Shown here piece by piece: positions 1-15,100 of a DNA stretch of 64,000 bases. The stretch's first letter is position 1. Every line of letters begins with the position of its first letter. Position numbers and translations under genes: made by a program. The notes beneath the pieces were generated by a model, which saw nothing but the letters and a program-made list of their open reading frames with translations, made no database searches and was not told the DNA's origin. Source of the stretch: Oasisia sp. SBJ-2009 (taxonomy: Eukaryota > Annelida > Polychaeta > Sabellida > Siboglinidae); the NCBI GenBank assembly GCA_964017155.1, contig OZ024858.1, positions 30,240,687-30,304,686 of the forward strand, written 5' to 3'.

Positions 1-244
1 AAGTATATCTCGATAAGTTTACAAAAATGCCTATAATATCTCATCAGGCACAGGAAGCAGGAGCCATTAGTGGCAGAGGAACTTACAAATTGCACATACA
101 CCATAGACATACATTTCTTAGATCGACAACATATGACAAGGCCAGATTCAGCACATCTACCAATATATCACTGCCAGGAGATGGTACTCATTACTACACT
201 ACAGTTATGCACGAGTTGAAATGGCAGCTCCTGGCAGCAGTGCT
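1..244. other. Unannotated intron sequence of WDR90
   Basis: AT-rich sequence upstream of the first repeat array. No exon, RNA gene or mobile-element signature is seen. Confidence 0.5.
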
Positions 245-685
245 AATGGTGTCATGTGACATGTATGACCTCTGACCTTGTAGAATGGTGTCATGTGACA
301 TGTATGACCTCTGACCTTGTAGAATGGTGTCATGTGACATGTATGACCTCTGACCTTGTAGAATGGTGTCATGTGACATGTATGACCTCTGACCTTGTAG
401 AATGGTGTCGCATGACATGTATGACCTCTGACCTTGTAGAATGGTGTCACGTGACATGTATGACCTCTGACCTTGTAGAATGGTGTCATGTGACATGTAT
501 GACCTGACCTTGTAGAATGGTGTCATGTGACATGTATGACCTCTGACCTTGTAGAATGGTGTCATGTGACATGTATGACCTCTGACCTTGTAGAATGGTG
601 TCGCATGATATGTATGACCTCTGACCTTGTAGAATGGTGTCACGTGACATGTATGACCTCTGACCTTGTAGAATGGTGTCATGTG
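245..685. repeat. 39-bp minisatellite spanning the exon 1 acceptor
   Basis: About eleven units, each holding gaccttgtag plus the bases that start exon 1 (aatggtgtcatgtg), so every unit carries a copy of the acceptor and the first 14 exon bases. One unit lacks four bases. Variants differ mainly by CATGTG, CACGTG or CGCATG. Confidence 0.95.
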
Positions 686-833
686 GGCGTGACAACGTGC
701 GCCTGTGGCGGGTCAAGGACGGGACGCTGCGGTCAGCACCGGTCAACCTGCTGGAGTACCACAGCATGGAGTTCACTGACTGCTGCTTCGAGGCCGGCTA
801 CGAGGCAACGAGAGACCCCCTCGACAGGGTCGT
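672..833 (+). CDS. WDR90: WDR90 exon 1 of window
   Basis: Opens after the last of eleven repeated acceptors (ttgtag). It encodes [17 protein letters not shown], a WD40 D-strand, and continues through [19 protein letters not shown]. It begins with one base finishing a codon and ends two bases into the next, before GTGAGT. Earlier exons are outside the window. Confidence 0.85.
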
Positions 834-3800
834 GTGAGTGGAGGGTGTACACTGTACAGGCATAGACACGATCACATGGGTGGAGTAAGGGACACTAGAA
901 TTCTTGGGCATGATGGGGCTACGATGCACACATTCCATTGGTGTGATTTTTAAACAATAATGAAAGCTAACAATTAATAAAAATTATGTGAACATTTATT
1001 TGCAGGCCAACTTGTTGAATTTACATTTTTTTGTTTTTAATTAATTTTTTTCAATTTTGTCAGTTTTTTTATATGTATTTCTGGCCTACTTGATTGGGCC
1101 ACCCCCTGGGATGTGTGTTTTGGAATGGAATGAGTGGAGGGGGGTTACGTAGCCAAGGGGTGGGATGGAGGGCCACTAGGGCAAGGGAAGCAGTAACCAT
1201 GTTATATTCATAAAGGTGACAAGCATTCATTGAGATGCTGGACTCCCCCAGTCACTTGTGGCAGAAGACAGCAGTAGCCTGAGAATGTCGTATGATGTGG
1301 TTGTATGAAAGTTTATTCAGAACATTGTACTCAGAAACGACACTAAAACACAAACACAAACAGGCAAATTTAACTACAATGCTACAATCTAGTGTTTGAA
1401 AAGGGTAAATTTGAAGTCAACAAGTTTTGTGTCAATTTACCCCTGACACATATATTTAAATAATGGTTGCTAATTCATATTCAAAGTTAAAGTATCACAT
1501 AAGTAAACATCTCTACATATATATAGTTAAGAGAGATGGTCTACAACCAAATATGTCTTAAATAAAAGATTCTTGCATTTACATTTAAATGTGGCTTAAC
1601 AACACTAAAGACCAGGAGATTGAGAGGAAATCAGATAGATGTGTTTAAAATATTGAAAGGTTATCAAAATATTTATAGAATTATTTTTTTATTAGTTAAA
1701 AAGAGAGAAGGACTAGAGGACATGGAATTACATTAGCAAAGGAGCAATGTTTACTAGATGTTAGAAAGTTCTCATTTTCACAACGAAATGAATGGAACAG
1801 ATTATCAGCTGATTGTGTGGGTGCTACTAGTGTTAATATGTTTAAAAATAAGATTGATATATACCTTAGAAGGGCGGGGTACACTTAGATAGATAGGTTG
1901 GACTCTCGATAAGCCAAAGGGCTTCCTTGTCCCCCCGCCATCTTGAGTTGACTCTCTAGGTGGCAGTCTTGTAAGATCTTGTTGACCTGTTGTGTGTGTC
2001 TGTCCAGCTACGCATGCAGTCGCACTGGACACATCTTTGAGATTGACTACCGCAAGGTGACCATCCAGCACGTGAGGCGGCTACTGCCGGTCAACGCGTC
2101 CAGCAAGAAGGAGAAACAGACCTTCAACTCAGGTGAACACAGCAGTGTCTTCATACATTGGTCACTGACTGCCTGATGCACTTTTCTCTGTAATCTCAAT
2201 ATTATCGTCTTTATAAATATCTACCAAAGAAACAGTTGTGATAGCATGCCTTTATGTCTTCTCTTTATACTTTGTTCACTGTCTGCCTCATGTAGTTTAC
2301 TATGTAGTAATATGTTTATTTTGGACAAATAGTCCATATGTATAATGTATAAGATACAATACAATAAAAAAAAGTACAATACTTAAAAAACAACTAAAAG
2401 TAATTATGGGGTACAAGTAAAATAATAAATAAGTGGGTAATACAAATAAATAAATAGGTCATGAAATAAAATTGAATAAGTGATTAAAATAATAAAAAAC
2501 AATAAAAAAATACAATACATGTGTACAATATGTAATATCAATATTATCATCTTCATAAATGTCTACTAAAAAACGTTTTGTGATAGTGAGCCTTATGTAT
2601 GTTTCTAATACATATTTAGTTATGTCAAAGCAAATTGTTTTTAAAAAGTTGGATTTAGTGACAGATTTTGCAACGATAAAAACATGGATGATTCAAGCAC
2701 TTCAGTGACACCCAACATTGTTGATCTCATTAGCCAGCGAGCAACAGTCATTAACTGTATACGACCTACAGCAATTACACACACATATGTACTCATGTCA
2801 AGTTTGAAACAGCTTCCAGTAGCACAGTTTTATGATTGTGTCAGAGCACATGCACATGGGATTGGTTAGTTTACATTACATACAAAATATTATAATTATT
2901 TCCATGTGTATGTGCAACAATGATGACATTGTTTACTGATACTGGTTGCATACATACCCAATGTTCGTGTTCCATGGTTTTTGTTCACGTTCCATGGTTT
3001 TGAGCTGTTTTAGAGAGGCACTAGACATACTGTCCTTGGGGTACAGATAGTTGCCCAGTAGACCGTTGCCATGTGGTCAAATGAAAATGTGAGCCCAGTG
3101 ACAAAATAAATCCATAATTGTAATAAACTAATGAAATGCAATAACTAAATTTGGATTAGGGGCTTAGGGGTGATGTGAGGGTTTGGGATACAGTTAAAAT
3201 TAGGGTTATGTTTAAGGTTAGGGTTGGGATTACATTTGTGGAAATGTGGTTGTCACTGGGCAAGTGATCACTTTTTCATTTGATCACTGGGCAACTGTCC
3301 ACTGGCAACTGTCCACTGGCAACTGTCCACTGGCAACTGTCCACTGGCAACTGTCCACTGGGCAGTTGTCCTACACCCTGTGTCATCAGACCCTCTGTTT
3401 TACTTCATTCCATGTCGCTGCAGGCGGAGGTATTGCCATCAACTGTATGTGTGTCAACGAGGCGTTCTGTGTGACTGGCTCTGAGGACGGCTTCCTGCGT
3501 CTGTGGCCTCTCGACTTCAAGCACGTCTACCTGGAGGCAGGTAAACACGGGGGATTGTCATTGTCCTGGGCAGTTTTATAAGAGACCACTGGAAAATATT
3601 CCAGAAAACCTTAGTAAACGTATTAATGCATCTACGGAAAAATGCTTGTAATATTTTGATGACTGTTACAAAGATTATTTAAATGACTTTATTTACATAA
3701 GAGTACTGTTTAAAAGCACCTGGTACTAGATTAATAATTATTCTAACCATGACTGACACTAATTAACATTTCAGCTGTTGTTCGAAGGAAGGGATACTTA

Positions 3801-6048
3801 AATCATTGGTTATAATATCAGTTGGTATCACCATGTCATTCACTCAGCAGTTGTTGCGTCCTCTCTGTCCGTCAAGTGCAGGATGAGGTGGGCTTGAACG
3901 AGGTACCTTAGGTTTTGTTTGACGCTATACATGTGTCAACTGTCAAGGTGTACCCAGTTGTTGTGTTGACAGAGCATGAGGGCCCAGTCTCAGCCATTGA
4001 CATCTCTTCAGATGGAATGAGGATTCTTGCCGGCACCTCGGTGGTGAGTGGCACTCATTCAATGGTACTGTTGGCTGATGAGTTACTATGAGCAAAAGTT
4101 GCCATTTTACAGTATTCAAAATGTAGATAACTGTTTTTTGTTTAAGAAATTATATCTCAGGATACATATAAATGTAATATGAAGAGGCTGACCAACTGCA
4201 ACTCGGAGAGATCTTGAAAAAAGACCCATGCTCAGTATGGTTAATTTATCAAACGTAGAGCGGATGACAAATAAAGCCAGTATGTACAATTATTAGACTT
4301 GTGTGTATTCCAAGGATTCATAGTGAACCCTGCAAAACAGGTCAAAACAGTGTAAAACATGCAAAAACAATACCAATGATAGCATCTAATATTAAATCAT
4401 TAAAGTGCCAAAATAAGTAATTACAGACTTCTTAAGTAAAAGTTTATAAGAATTTGTCACAAATGACAGTTTGAGGCTGTCAGTCTCTGGCCTTGATGCA
4501 TTTCATCGTCAATGCACCCAGCAGCTGCACCCCAGTGTGTTTATGACCCCCAGGGCAACATTGGCATCTTGGATGTGTCGAGTCGTGGGTACACGACAGT
4601 GATGAGGTCACACACGGCGCACATACTCGCCATGTCCATCGACCCGATCCGACGCCACCTCGCCACTGTCGCTGAGGACCACACGATCCGCGTGTGGGAC
4701 GTCGACACCATGCAGCAGGTACACACAACCTGTGGTTGTCACTAAACTCACACCTGGTTTTACAGGTAACCTGACGTCATTTTTGCATCTTCCACCAGTG
4801 CTGATGACCGACTTGCTATTTTCTGACATGCTACTTTCGTTTTAATTAGTTTCATTATCAAAGATTAATTGTTTTTATCTTCACAAAATTGTGTACGTGT
4901 TGTATAAATGATAAAAAAAATTGTGAAATTATCTGTACAACATTTTTGGACTTATATATGTCCACTTGAAGGTGGATTCATACGTTTAGTAATTGGAAAT
5001 GGGGGAATTGTTACGTAATAATACATTTTAAGTTAAAATACGTGGATATTCCACTTGGTTATTGAAATGTTGCAGCTATTGACTACCCGTGGGTAAACTT
5101 TGTTGGGGTCTGGGGTTTTATACCTCTGGATATCTGTATAAAATCATTGTACCAAGTCCCTGCCTACCTGCCAGAAGCCAGGCAGTGGCAAGTAGTTTTG
5201 TACCTACATGTCTACACTCTACAGACACGGTCTAGTGGGTAACAAAACACCTGTGAATGACGTGTTCTGTTGTGGTTCAGCTGTATGACTTCACGGCCCC
5301 CAAGGAGTGCCCCACAACCATCACCTATCATCCCACTGATCAGATCTTTGCCTGTGGGTTTGAGTCGGGAGCCGTCCGTATCTTCAACGTTGGAGGAACA
5401 ACCCTGCTGGCTGAACACAAGTAAGTGACTGTCCCTTATGTACGGACCACCCACATTGTTACAATAGTGTCTTTATTTTTACGATAATGTTTTTATTTGA
5501 TAACAGATCAAGTGTAGTATTCTTTTGGTCGAATTACTTGGTAGATCAAGAAAAATGCATTTATATAATTGCTAATACAAATCCAACATATTGTTGATGT
5601 AAAAACATATATTATGTAACTGTAAGAGTTATTAGGCAAAGTAAGAAATTATAGAAAATAAATGTTGGCTCTGTGACACACATATCATGTAATCAAGTAT
5701 CCTAGCAATGATTTACAAATGTCACATGTGAACCTACAAAGCAGCAACAATATTCATATAACGTGTGAGGTTGAGTGATTTTTTTAATTTGTTTGTAATT
5801 GTTTGTCGAATGTGGTAAAATAATTGTGTAACATGCCCAGTGATATCACCAAAAGTAAATAACTATATTTTATGTAAACAAGTCAACTCGTATTGATGGC
5901 AATAAAATATTTAGTTTTTCAAAATGTTAATTGTGGATGTGTGCATTTAAATATTTATATATGTGTCAGTATATATGTATGTATGTATGTACAGTGTATA
6001 TATCTATATTTATATATATATATATATATATATGTAGATATACATATC

Positions 6049-6122
<74 letters not shown>

Positions 6123-9100
6123 GATATATATATATATATATATGTAGATATATATATCTACATATATATATATATTTATATATATATATATATATGTAGA
6201 TATATATATATCTATATATATATATATATATACATATAATATATATATATATACTTATTCAGGTAATGTATATATTTATATAAATATATATATATACGAA
6301 AATAAAGTAATTGTTTAGAGTCTGTAAGTATTATCATTATAACGTGTCATGTTGCAGACAGCACCGGGGCAAGGTGATTGGCGTGGCGTTCGCTGTTGAC
6401 GGCCGCTACCTCTACAGTGCAGGGTCTCTCGGCTCCATCGCTCTCTACGACGCATCCAATGCAAAGTTCCAGCTGCTGCGGTTGCTAGGCAACACAATCG
6501 TGCGTGGCGAGAGTCACGGTCCTAATGCCTTGGCTGTCAGTCCTGATGGCAAGTGTGTCGCGTTTGTTGGTCCAACTGAATTCACTGTCACTGTTGTTGA
6601 TGGCCGAACTCTCGATGAGGTAACGTGCGACTTTCATCATCATGTAAAACTGCTTTTAGTTTTACTACTATTATTTCATAATTTTCAGTAGTGTGTCCAA
6701 AGCACCAGTTTTTTTTGTTTTAGCTTTTTTTACTGACTTGATGGTATTTATATTTGTAAATGAGTAACAAGCTTTTCTTTGATTGATTTTCTCATTTATA
6801 TACTCATTTTATTTGAACATATCTCCCATTTAAAGCTCTGTTTGAGATTTTAGTTTAATTTGGAACCTTTCAAAAAGATAAAACAATCAATGTTTTGTCA
6901 TTAAAAAATGTATTGAAATATCTTGCTGTCTTCTTTCACTACTGCAGTGTCACATGACTGATCAGACATGTTGTGGTCCCCTAGGTGTTGCGTATTGACA
7001 TCACGTCGGTGCGAGGGTGTGGTGACGGTGGAGGCATCGACACGGCCACACAGATCAAGTATGCGCACTACGACACAAAGACACTCCTGGTCACAACCAG
7101 CAGTAACAAACTGCTGAAGTTCCACGCCAGAAACGGCTCGCTTGTCTCAGAGGTGGGTGGAACAACATCATCTACAGGGTGTCCCGTAAGTCTGGAGTCA
7201 TAGAAAAAATCAAAATACAAATGCTTTCATTCACAGAACTTGCTCAATGTGTCCACGATTGTTCATGATACATACATCCAGACGAGATACCCAGTCAACA
7301 AGCACATGGTGACTGCTACCAGGACTTGGGAATAATGGTATACATGCGTCAATTATGCGCTGCTGCAAATGTTCAAAACTCTTAATTTTCTCCGCATAGA
7401 TAAATGCCATTAAATGACACCAGAGGCAGACATTTGGGCTTCTTCACGAATTAATATTTTTCCTATAAAGCCTCAAAGATGGCATTGATGGCGTACGTTG
7501 TGTATTATCAAAGATTCAACATATTTCATTGTCCGTTTTAATTTAAAAACAAAAGTGAAAAGTGTTTTCAGTTACACGTTAAAATGCCAATGATAAGATC
7601 AGATTGGTGATCCTGATACAGCCGATGAGACACATTAAAATGATAATAATAATCAGCACTTACATTTACACATTCATAAATAAATCCTGTGACAGGTGAA
7701 CAACATCCACCGCAACGGCTGCACGGCTCTGGATGTGTCGCCGGACGGCTGCCACCTAGCCACGGCCGGCGACAGAGTGGTCAAGATCTGGGACTACGGC
7801 ATGAGGCTTGACCTCAACTTCCAGGTACAATGTCCTGGCTGGACAGTGAAGTTTGTTAAAGTGCCTGTGAGCCACGGTTACTGTTGTTTGTTTATGCAGT
7901 TTGCTGCGTCACATAAACGCAGGTGTGTACTGCGGGTCGATTTTACGCTTGTTCATTGGCCCAGTGAATACTTGGTCAAGTAAAGAAATGTGTGATTGCA
8001 GTGTTATAATAGTTCACTTTAGTGATAGAAATATTTACTGTAATATTTAACTGGATCAGTATTGAAATACTTAATGAATTCCTCCCCTGTTAATGTGTGA
8101 TTGCAATTTTATAATAGTTCACTTTAGTGCTCTAGAAATACTTATTGCAATATTTAACTGGATCAGTATTGAAATACTTAATGAATTCCTCACCTGTTAA
8201 TGTGTGATTGCAATTTTATAATAGTTCACTTTAGTGCTCTAGAAATACTTATTGCAATATTTAACTGGATCAGTATTGAAATACTTAATGAATTCCTCAC
8301 CTGTTAATGTGTGATTGCAATTTTATAATAGTTCACTATAGTGCTCTAGAAATACTTATTGCAATATTTAACTGGATCAGTATTGAAATACTTAATGAAT
8401 TCCTCACCTGTTAATGTGTGATTGCAATTTTATAATAGTTCACTTTAGTGCTCTAGAAATACTTATTGCAATATTTAACTGGATCAGTATTGAAATACTT
8501 AATGAATTCCTCACCTGTTAATGTGTGATTGCAATTTTATAATAGTTCACTTTAGTGCTCTAGAAATACTTATTGCAATATTTAACTGGATCAGTATTGA
8601 AATACTTAATGAATTCCTCACCTGTTAATGTGTGATTGCAATTTTATAATAGTTCACTATAGTGCTCTAGAAATACTTATTGCAATATTGAGCTGGATCA
8701 GTATTGAAATACTTAATGAATTACTCCCCTGTTAATGTGTGATTGCAATTTTATAATAGTTCACTTTAGTGCTCTAGAAATACTTATTGCAATATTTAAC
8801 TGGATCAGTATTGAAATACTTAATGAATTCCTCCCCTGTTAATTTGTTACCTGTAAAAAATATGCATGTAATGAACGATAATGAAATATGCAACTTGTTT
8901 GGAATAAAGAATAAGGATTTAGAGTCAGCCTTTTACCCTTTGTTGTTACTGTAAGCCATATGTTAGCGCCTCTCTGGAAATTGTCAGTTTGTTTACATAT
9001 ACACGTGCTGCCCTCTGTTGTTAGGTGTTCATTGGTCACTCCGAAAGCATCAGTTCGGTGATATTCAGTCCCGATGGTCTGAGCGTGATCAGTTCGGGCG

Positions 9101-12100
9101 AAGCCATCTTCCTCTGGGACTTCCTCGCTAGTCCCATGAGTAGCAGACACGCCGCAAACAACAGCCTCGAGTAAGTAGCTGACACACGGCAAACAACAGC
9201 ATTGAGTAAGTAGCTGACCAACGGCAAACAACAGCATTGAGTAAGTAGCTGACAGACTGCAAACAACAGCCTTGAGTAAGTAGCTGACACACCGCAAACA
9301 ACAGCCTTGAGTAAGTAGCTGACACACCGGAAACAACAGCCTTGAGTAAGTAGCTGACACACCGCAAACAACAGCCTTGAGTAAGTAGCTGACACACCGC
9401 AAACAACAGCCTTGAGTAAGTAGTTGACACACGGCAAACAACAGCCTTGAGTAGGTAGTTGACACACCGCAAACAACAGCCTTGGGTAAGTAGTTGACAC
9501 ATGGCAAACAACAGCCTTGAGTAGGTAGTTGACACACCGCAAACAACAGCCTTGGGTAAGTAGCTAACACACCGCAAACAACAGCCTTGAGTAGGTAGTT
9601 GACACACCGCAAACAACAGCCTTGGGTAAGTAGCTGACACACCGCAAACAAAAGCCGTGAGTAAGTAGTTGACACACTGCAAACAACAGCCTTGAGTAAG
9701 TAGCAGACACACCGCAAACAACAGCCTTGAGTAAGTAGCTGACACACAGCAAACAACAGCCTTGAGTAAGTAGTTGACACACAGCAAACAACAGCCATGA
9801 GTAAGTAGCTGACACACCGCAAACAACAGCCTTGACTAAGTAGTTGACACACAGCAAACAACAGCCATGAGTAAGTAGCTGACACACCACAAACAACAGC
9901 ATTGGGTAAGTAGCTGACAGGCCACAAACAACAGCATTGAGTAAGTAGCTGACAGGCCACAAACAACAGCCTTGAGTAAATAGCTGACACACCGCAAACA
10001 ACAGCATTGAGTCAATAGCTGACACACCGCAAACAACAGCATTGAGTAAGTAGCTGACACACCGCAAACAACAGCCTTGAGTAAGTAATAAACACACCGC
10101 AAACAACAGCCTTGAGTAAGTAGCTGACAGGCCACAAACAACAGTCTTGAGTAAGTAATAAACACACCGCAAACAACAGCCTTGAGTAAGTAATACACAC
10201 ACCACAAACAACAGCTTTGAGTTAGTACTAGACACATTGAAAACAACAGCATCCAGTCTCTTAATTTATCGTCAAATAAATATATCAACAATATACTCAA
10301 TCTACTTTTATGAAACGACTCAGTTCAGCTATGTTATTTCAGTGAATCTGGCTGAAGCTGGGTTTAATCTCATAACCAAAGATTTCTTGGCTAAGCTACC
10401 CAGGGCACTTGCAGAATTAATAATATTTATGTTTTTTGTTTTCAGGGGAAGACAGAAAGTTACAAATTATTACACGGGAGAAGGTACGTAACCGCTTAAT
10501 CAAACAAATTAATGTTTAAAATCTACCAATTATGCATTCCTGCGATAACGCATTACAAATTAGTTTATTTTTTTTTATTTTTTTTATATCGGCCTCTCGA
10601 CTTGTTCTGAATTAATTTGTTAGTGCCGTAAAGTAGATCTATAATTCTGACCCACTGCCTGTTGTCACTTCAGACGAGGAGTACCTGCCCTACAAGAGCG
10701 CCGTCCCCTACACCGAGAGGAAGTCCTTCTCAGAAAACCCCCGTGACATGGCTCCCCAGCCCACTTCCCACTTCAACCCCGACTGTCTGGTGGGGGACAT
10801 TAGTGACATCCAGAGGGACGGAGGTGGGTGTGTTAGTGACATCCAGAGGGACGGAGGTGGGTGTGTTAGTGACATCCAGAGGGACGGAGGTGGGTGTGTT
10901 AGTGACATCCAGAGGGACGGAGGTGGGTGTGTTAGTGACATCCAGAGGGATGGAGGTGGGTGTGTTAGTGACATCCAGAGGGATGGAGGTGGGTGTGTTA
11001 GTGACATCCAGAGGGACGGAGGTGGGTGTGTTAGTGACATCCAGAGGGACGGAGGTGGGTGTGTTAGTGACATCCAGAGGGATGGAGGTGGGTGTGTTGG
11101 TGGCTTCCAGTGGGATGGAGGTGGGTGTGTTAGTGACATCCAGAGGGATGGAGGTGGGTGTGTTGGTGACATCCACTGGTATGGAGGTGTGTGTGTTAGT
11201 GACATCCAGAGGGATGGAGGTGGGTGTGTTAGTGACATCCAGAGGGAGGGAGGTGGATGTGTTGGTGACATCCAGAGGGATGGAGGTGGGTGTGTTAGTG
11301 ACATCCAGAGGGATGGAGGTGGCTGTGTTAGGGGCATCAAAGGGGATTGAGGTGGGTGTGTTGGTGACATTCAGAGGGATGGAGGTGGGTGTGTTAGTGA
11401 CATCCAGATGGGTGGAGGTGGGTGTGTTAGTGACATCCAGAGGGATGGAGGTGGGTGTGTTGGTGACTTCCAGTGGAAGGAGGTGGGTGTGTTAGTGACA
11501 TCCAGAGGGATGGAGGTGGGTGTGTTAGTGACATCCAGAGGGATGGAGGTGGGTGTGTTGGTGGCTTCCAGTGGGATGGAGGTGGGTGTGTTAGTGACAT
11601 CCAGAGGGATGGAGGTGGGTGTGTTGGTGACATCCAGAGGGATGGAGGTGGGTGTGTTGGAGACTTCCAGTGGGATGGAGGTGGGTGTGTTAGTGACATC
11701 CAGAGTGATGGAGGTGGGTGTGTTGGTGACTTCCAGTGGGATGGAGGTGGGTGTGTTAGTGACATCCAGAGGGATGGAGGTGGGTGTGTTGGTGACATCC
11801 AGAGGGATGGAGGTGGGTGTGTTGGTGACATCCAGAGGGATGGAGGTGGGTGTGTTGGTGACATCCACTGGTATGGAGGTGGGTCTGTTAGTGACATCCA
11901 GAGGGATGGAGGTGGGTGTGTTAGTGACATCCACTGGTATGGAGGTGGGTGTGTTAGTGACATCCAGAGGGATGGAGGTGGGTGTGTTAGTGACATCCAG
12001 AGGGATGGAGGTGGGTGTGTTGGTGACTTCCAGTGGGATGGAGGTGGGTGTGTTGGTGACATACAGAGGGATGGAGGTGGGTGTGTTGGTGACATCCACT

Positions 12101-15100
12101 GGTATGGAGGTGGGTGTGTTAGTGACATCCAGAGGGATGGAGGTGGGTGTGTTGGTGACATCCACTGGTATGGAGGTGGGTGTGTTAGTGACATCCAGAG
12201 GGATGGAGGTGGGTGTGTTAGTGACATCCAGAGGGATGGAGGTGGGTGTGTTAGTGACATCCAGAGGGATGGAGGTGGGTGTCTTAGTGACATCCAGAGG
12301 GATGGAGGTGGGTGTGTTAGTGACATCCAGAGGGAAGGAGGTGGGTGTGTTAGTGACATCAAAGAGGATGGAGGTGGGTGTGTTAGTGACGTCCAGAGGG
12401 AAGGAGGTGGGTGTGTTAGTGACATCAAAGAGGATGGAGGTGGGTGTATTGGTGATACCCAGGGCGATGGAGGTGGGTGTGTTGGTGACTTCCAGAGGGG
12501 TGCTTGAACTAGATAATGTAATGGTACTGTATATGTGTATATAGTATCGATATGTATTTATATTGTTTAATTGTATATCAACTATATGCTGCATGTGTGT
12601 TTTTGTATTGGATCTTTGTAGTTCATTTGTTTTTATCAGTTCTATGTAAATGTTGTTGTTTATGAGTGCATTTATTTTGACCTTATTTAATTACACTGAT
12701 ATTTGTGTTGTGTTACATCTGTGTAATTATCTTATGTTTCCCCGCCATGTGTATACTTGTATAAATCTGTCATGCCGTCTTGTCTATAGGGATCATGGGT
12801 AATGAGGTGAATTCGCAAGAGTCGGAGTCGCAAGACGAAATAGACTATTTACATAATCAATGTGATGAAGACGCAATACTGACTGGAGCTGTTGAAACTG
12901 TAAGTTTAAACAAAATTTGTTTTGGGTGTAGTAGTTTCTTTTAAAATATACACATTCATGATGTGTATATGCAATTTGTGCATGCATTTGTATATGAGAA
13001 AGTGTATATTACAGCAAACTACATCATTATTAAATACAACAAGTACACCCAACCATATCATAATTATGTTATTTATGTTCACTGATTCAAGAGGTGCTTA
13101 ACCAATAAAACTAATTATCATTTTGCATGTCATAGTAGTATAGTTAAGAGCAGTAATATATCTTCATGGACATGAATTTTCTTGATTCTTATTACAAAGT
13201 TCATGATATAATGGCATCAATTAAATGACCCTTTTTCCCTAGGGTGCTGATGTTATGAAGGTACAGGAAGAACACAGGGGCATTGTGGGTAAAGAGCCGG
13301 GTAAAAAGCACCATGTGACGGCCATGTCTCCCCCCAGGTGCAAGACAATGAACCCTCCCCGGCCCACAGCTCACAAACACTTTGAACAGAAGGTGAAGAA
13401 CCACGCCCTCGCTCAGGTGAGTCTGGCACATGACTGGTGTGGCGGTTGTGGGCAGGGCTATGTTGGTAGTGGGTGTGGCTATGTTGATAGTGGACGAGGC
13501 TATGTCAGTAGTGGGCGGGGCTATGTCGATAGTGGGCGGGGCTATGTCGGTAGTGGGCGGGCTATGTTGGTAGTGGGTGTGGCTATGTTGATAGTGGGCT
13601 GGGCTATGTCGGTAGTGGGTGTGGCTATGTCAGTAGTGGGTGTGGTTATGTTGGTAATGGGTGTGGTTATGTTGATAGTGGGCGGGCTATGTCGGTAGTG
13701 GGTGTGGTTATGTTGGTAGTGGGTATGGTTATGTTGATAGTGGGCGGGCTATGTCGGTAGTGGGTGTGGTTATGTTGGTAGTGGGTGTGGCTATGTTGGT
13801 AGGGGGTTTGGCTATGTCAGTAGTGGGTGTGGTTATGTTGGTAGTGGGTGTGGTTATGTTGTTAGTGGGTATGGTTATGTTGGTAGTGGGTGTGGTTATG
13901 TTGGTAGTGGGTGTGGTTATGTTGTTAGTGGGTGTGGTTATGTTGGTAGGGGGTGTGGTTATGTTGGTAGGGGGTGTGGTTATGTTGTTAGTGGGTGTGG
14001 TTATGTTGTTAGTGGGTGTGGTTATGTTGGTAGGGGGTGTGGTTATGTTGTTAGTGGATGTGGTTATGTTGGTAGGGGGTGGGGCTATGTCAGTAGTGGG
14101 TGTGGTTATGTTGTTAGTGGGTGTGGTTATGTTGGTAGGGGGTGGGGTTATGTCAGTAGTGGGTGTGGTTATGTTGTTAGTGGGTGTGGTTATGTTGCTA
14201 AAAAGTAAGTAATGATATGTAGTATAATACCCAGTCATTAGGACAGGATTTTGTATTTTACACTTTTACTCCCTAAAGTCCTGATCAATTGAACACAATC
14301 TTGACTTTTTTAGAAAGTATTCAGCCATGCTGCTATCTGCACACAAAGACTATATATACAGTACACTAATATCGCCACTGTCAATAGAGAAGTAATCATA
14401 CAGCTGAGTGAACTGGAGCTTGACATTTGGTAGTGTTGGTCATGTGTGGTTGTAGGTCTGTGGTTGTAGGTCTTGTCTGTGTATTTAAACACACTGTGCC
14501 AACAATGTCGTGACATGTTTGTTTGCCCTTGTAGAGACGCTACGCCCCGCCCCCCAACCAGGCCGGTCTCAAACTCAAGTCTGTCATTGGCTACAATGGG
14601 AACGGTCGAGGCAACATGGTCTGGCACCCAGACACAGGTATGGCCCATATTTGGGTAATTTTAGGGTTTCACATAGGCAGTCCAAGACTGTAATTTCCAG
14701 GCTTAATGGCAGGCAGGATAATTCTCCATTCCATGTTCGTGCAGTTTCAGTATCCATGACAACGTTCTGTGGATAAGTTAACTGACATTGTTTCTGTAAT
14801 GTTTAAACTGATTCAACATGAGATCTAGATCATGTGATGCGCCATGTGATATGTCATGTGATATACCATACAGTGATATTGTTACAGGTTTGTTCATCTA
14901 CACGTGTGGCTGCATCGTGATCGTCGAGGATCTCTCGTTGGGCACACAGCGCCACCTGATGGGTAAACAATGCTTTATTCTGCTCGTGCAGCATCTGCAA
15001 TAAAATGCCGATTTGTCAGTCAAGATAACCAAAGATTCACTCTGCCTATGGCCACTTTGAAACTTGGGCGATTTTATTCTCGCTTCACTGTCTGGGTATT

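Noticed and set aside
3150..3235. Telomere-like TTAGGG stretch
   Set aside because: Only three scattered matches with no regular array.
5893..6239. Open frames of alternating Y and I
   Set aside because: Pure TA microsatellite translation.
8839..10300. Minus-strand frames rich in [13 protein letters not shown] repeats
   Set aside because: By-products of the 35-bp minisatellite spanning the exon 10 donor; no non-repeat coding sequence is attached.
11371..12594. 407-codon minus-strand frame of [11 protein letters not shown] repeats and its plus-strand partners
   Set aside because: A 33-bp unit without stops is open by construction. It looks mucin-like, but there is no signal peptide or other domain.
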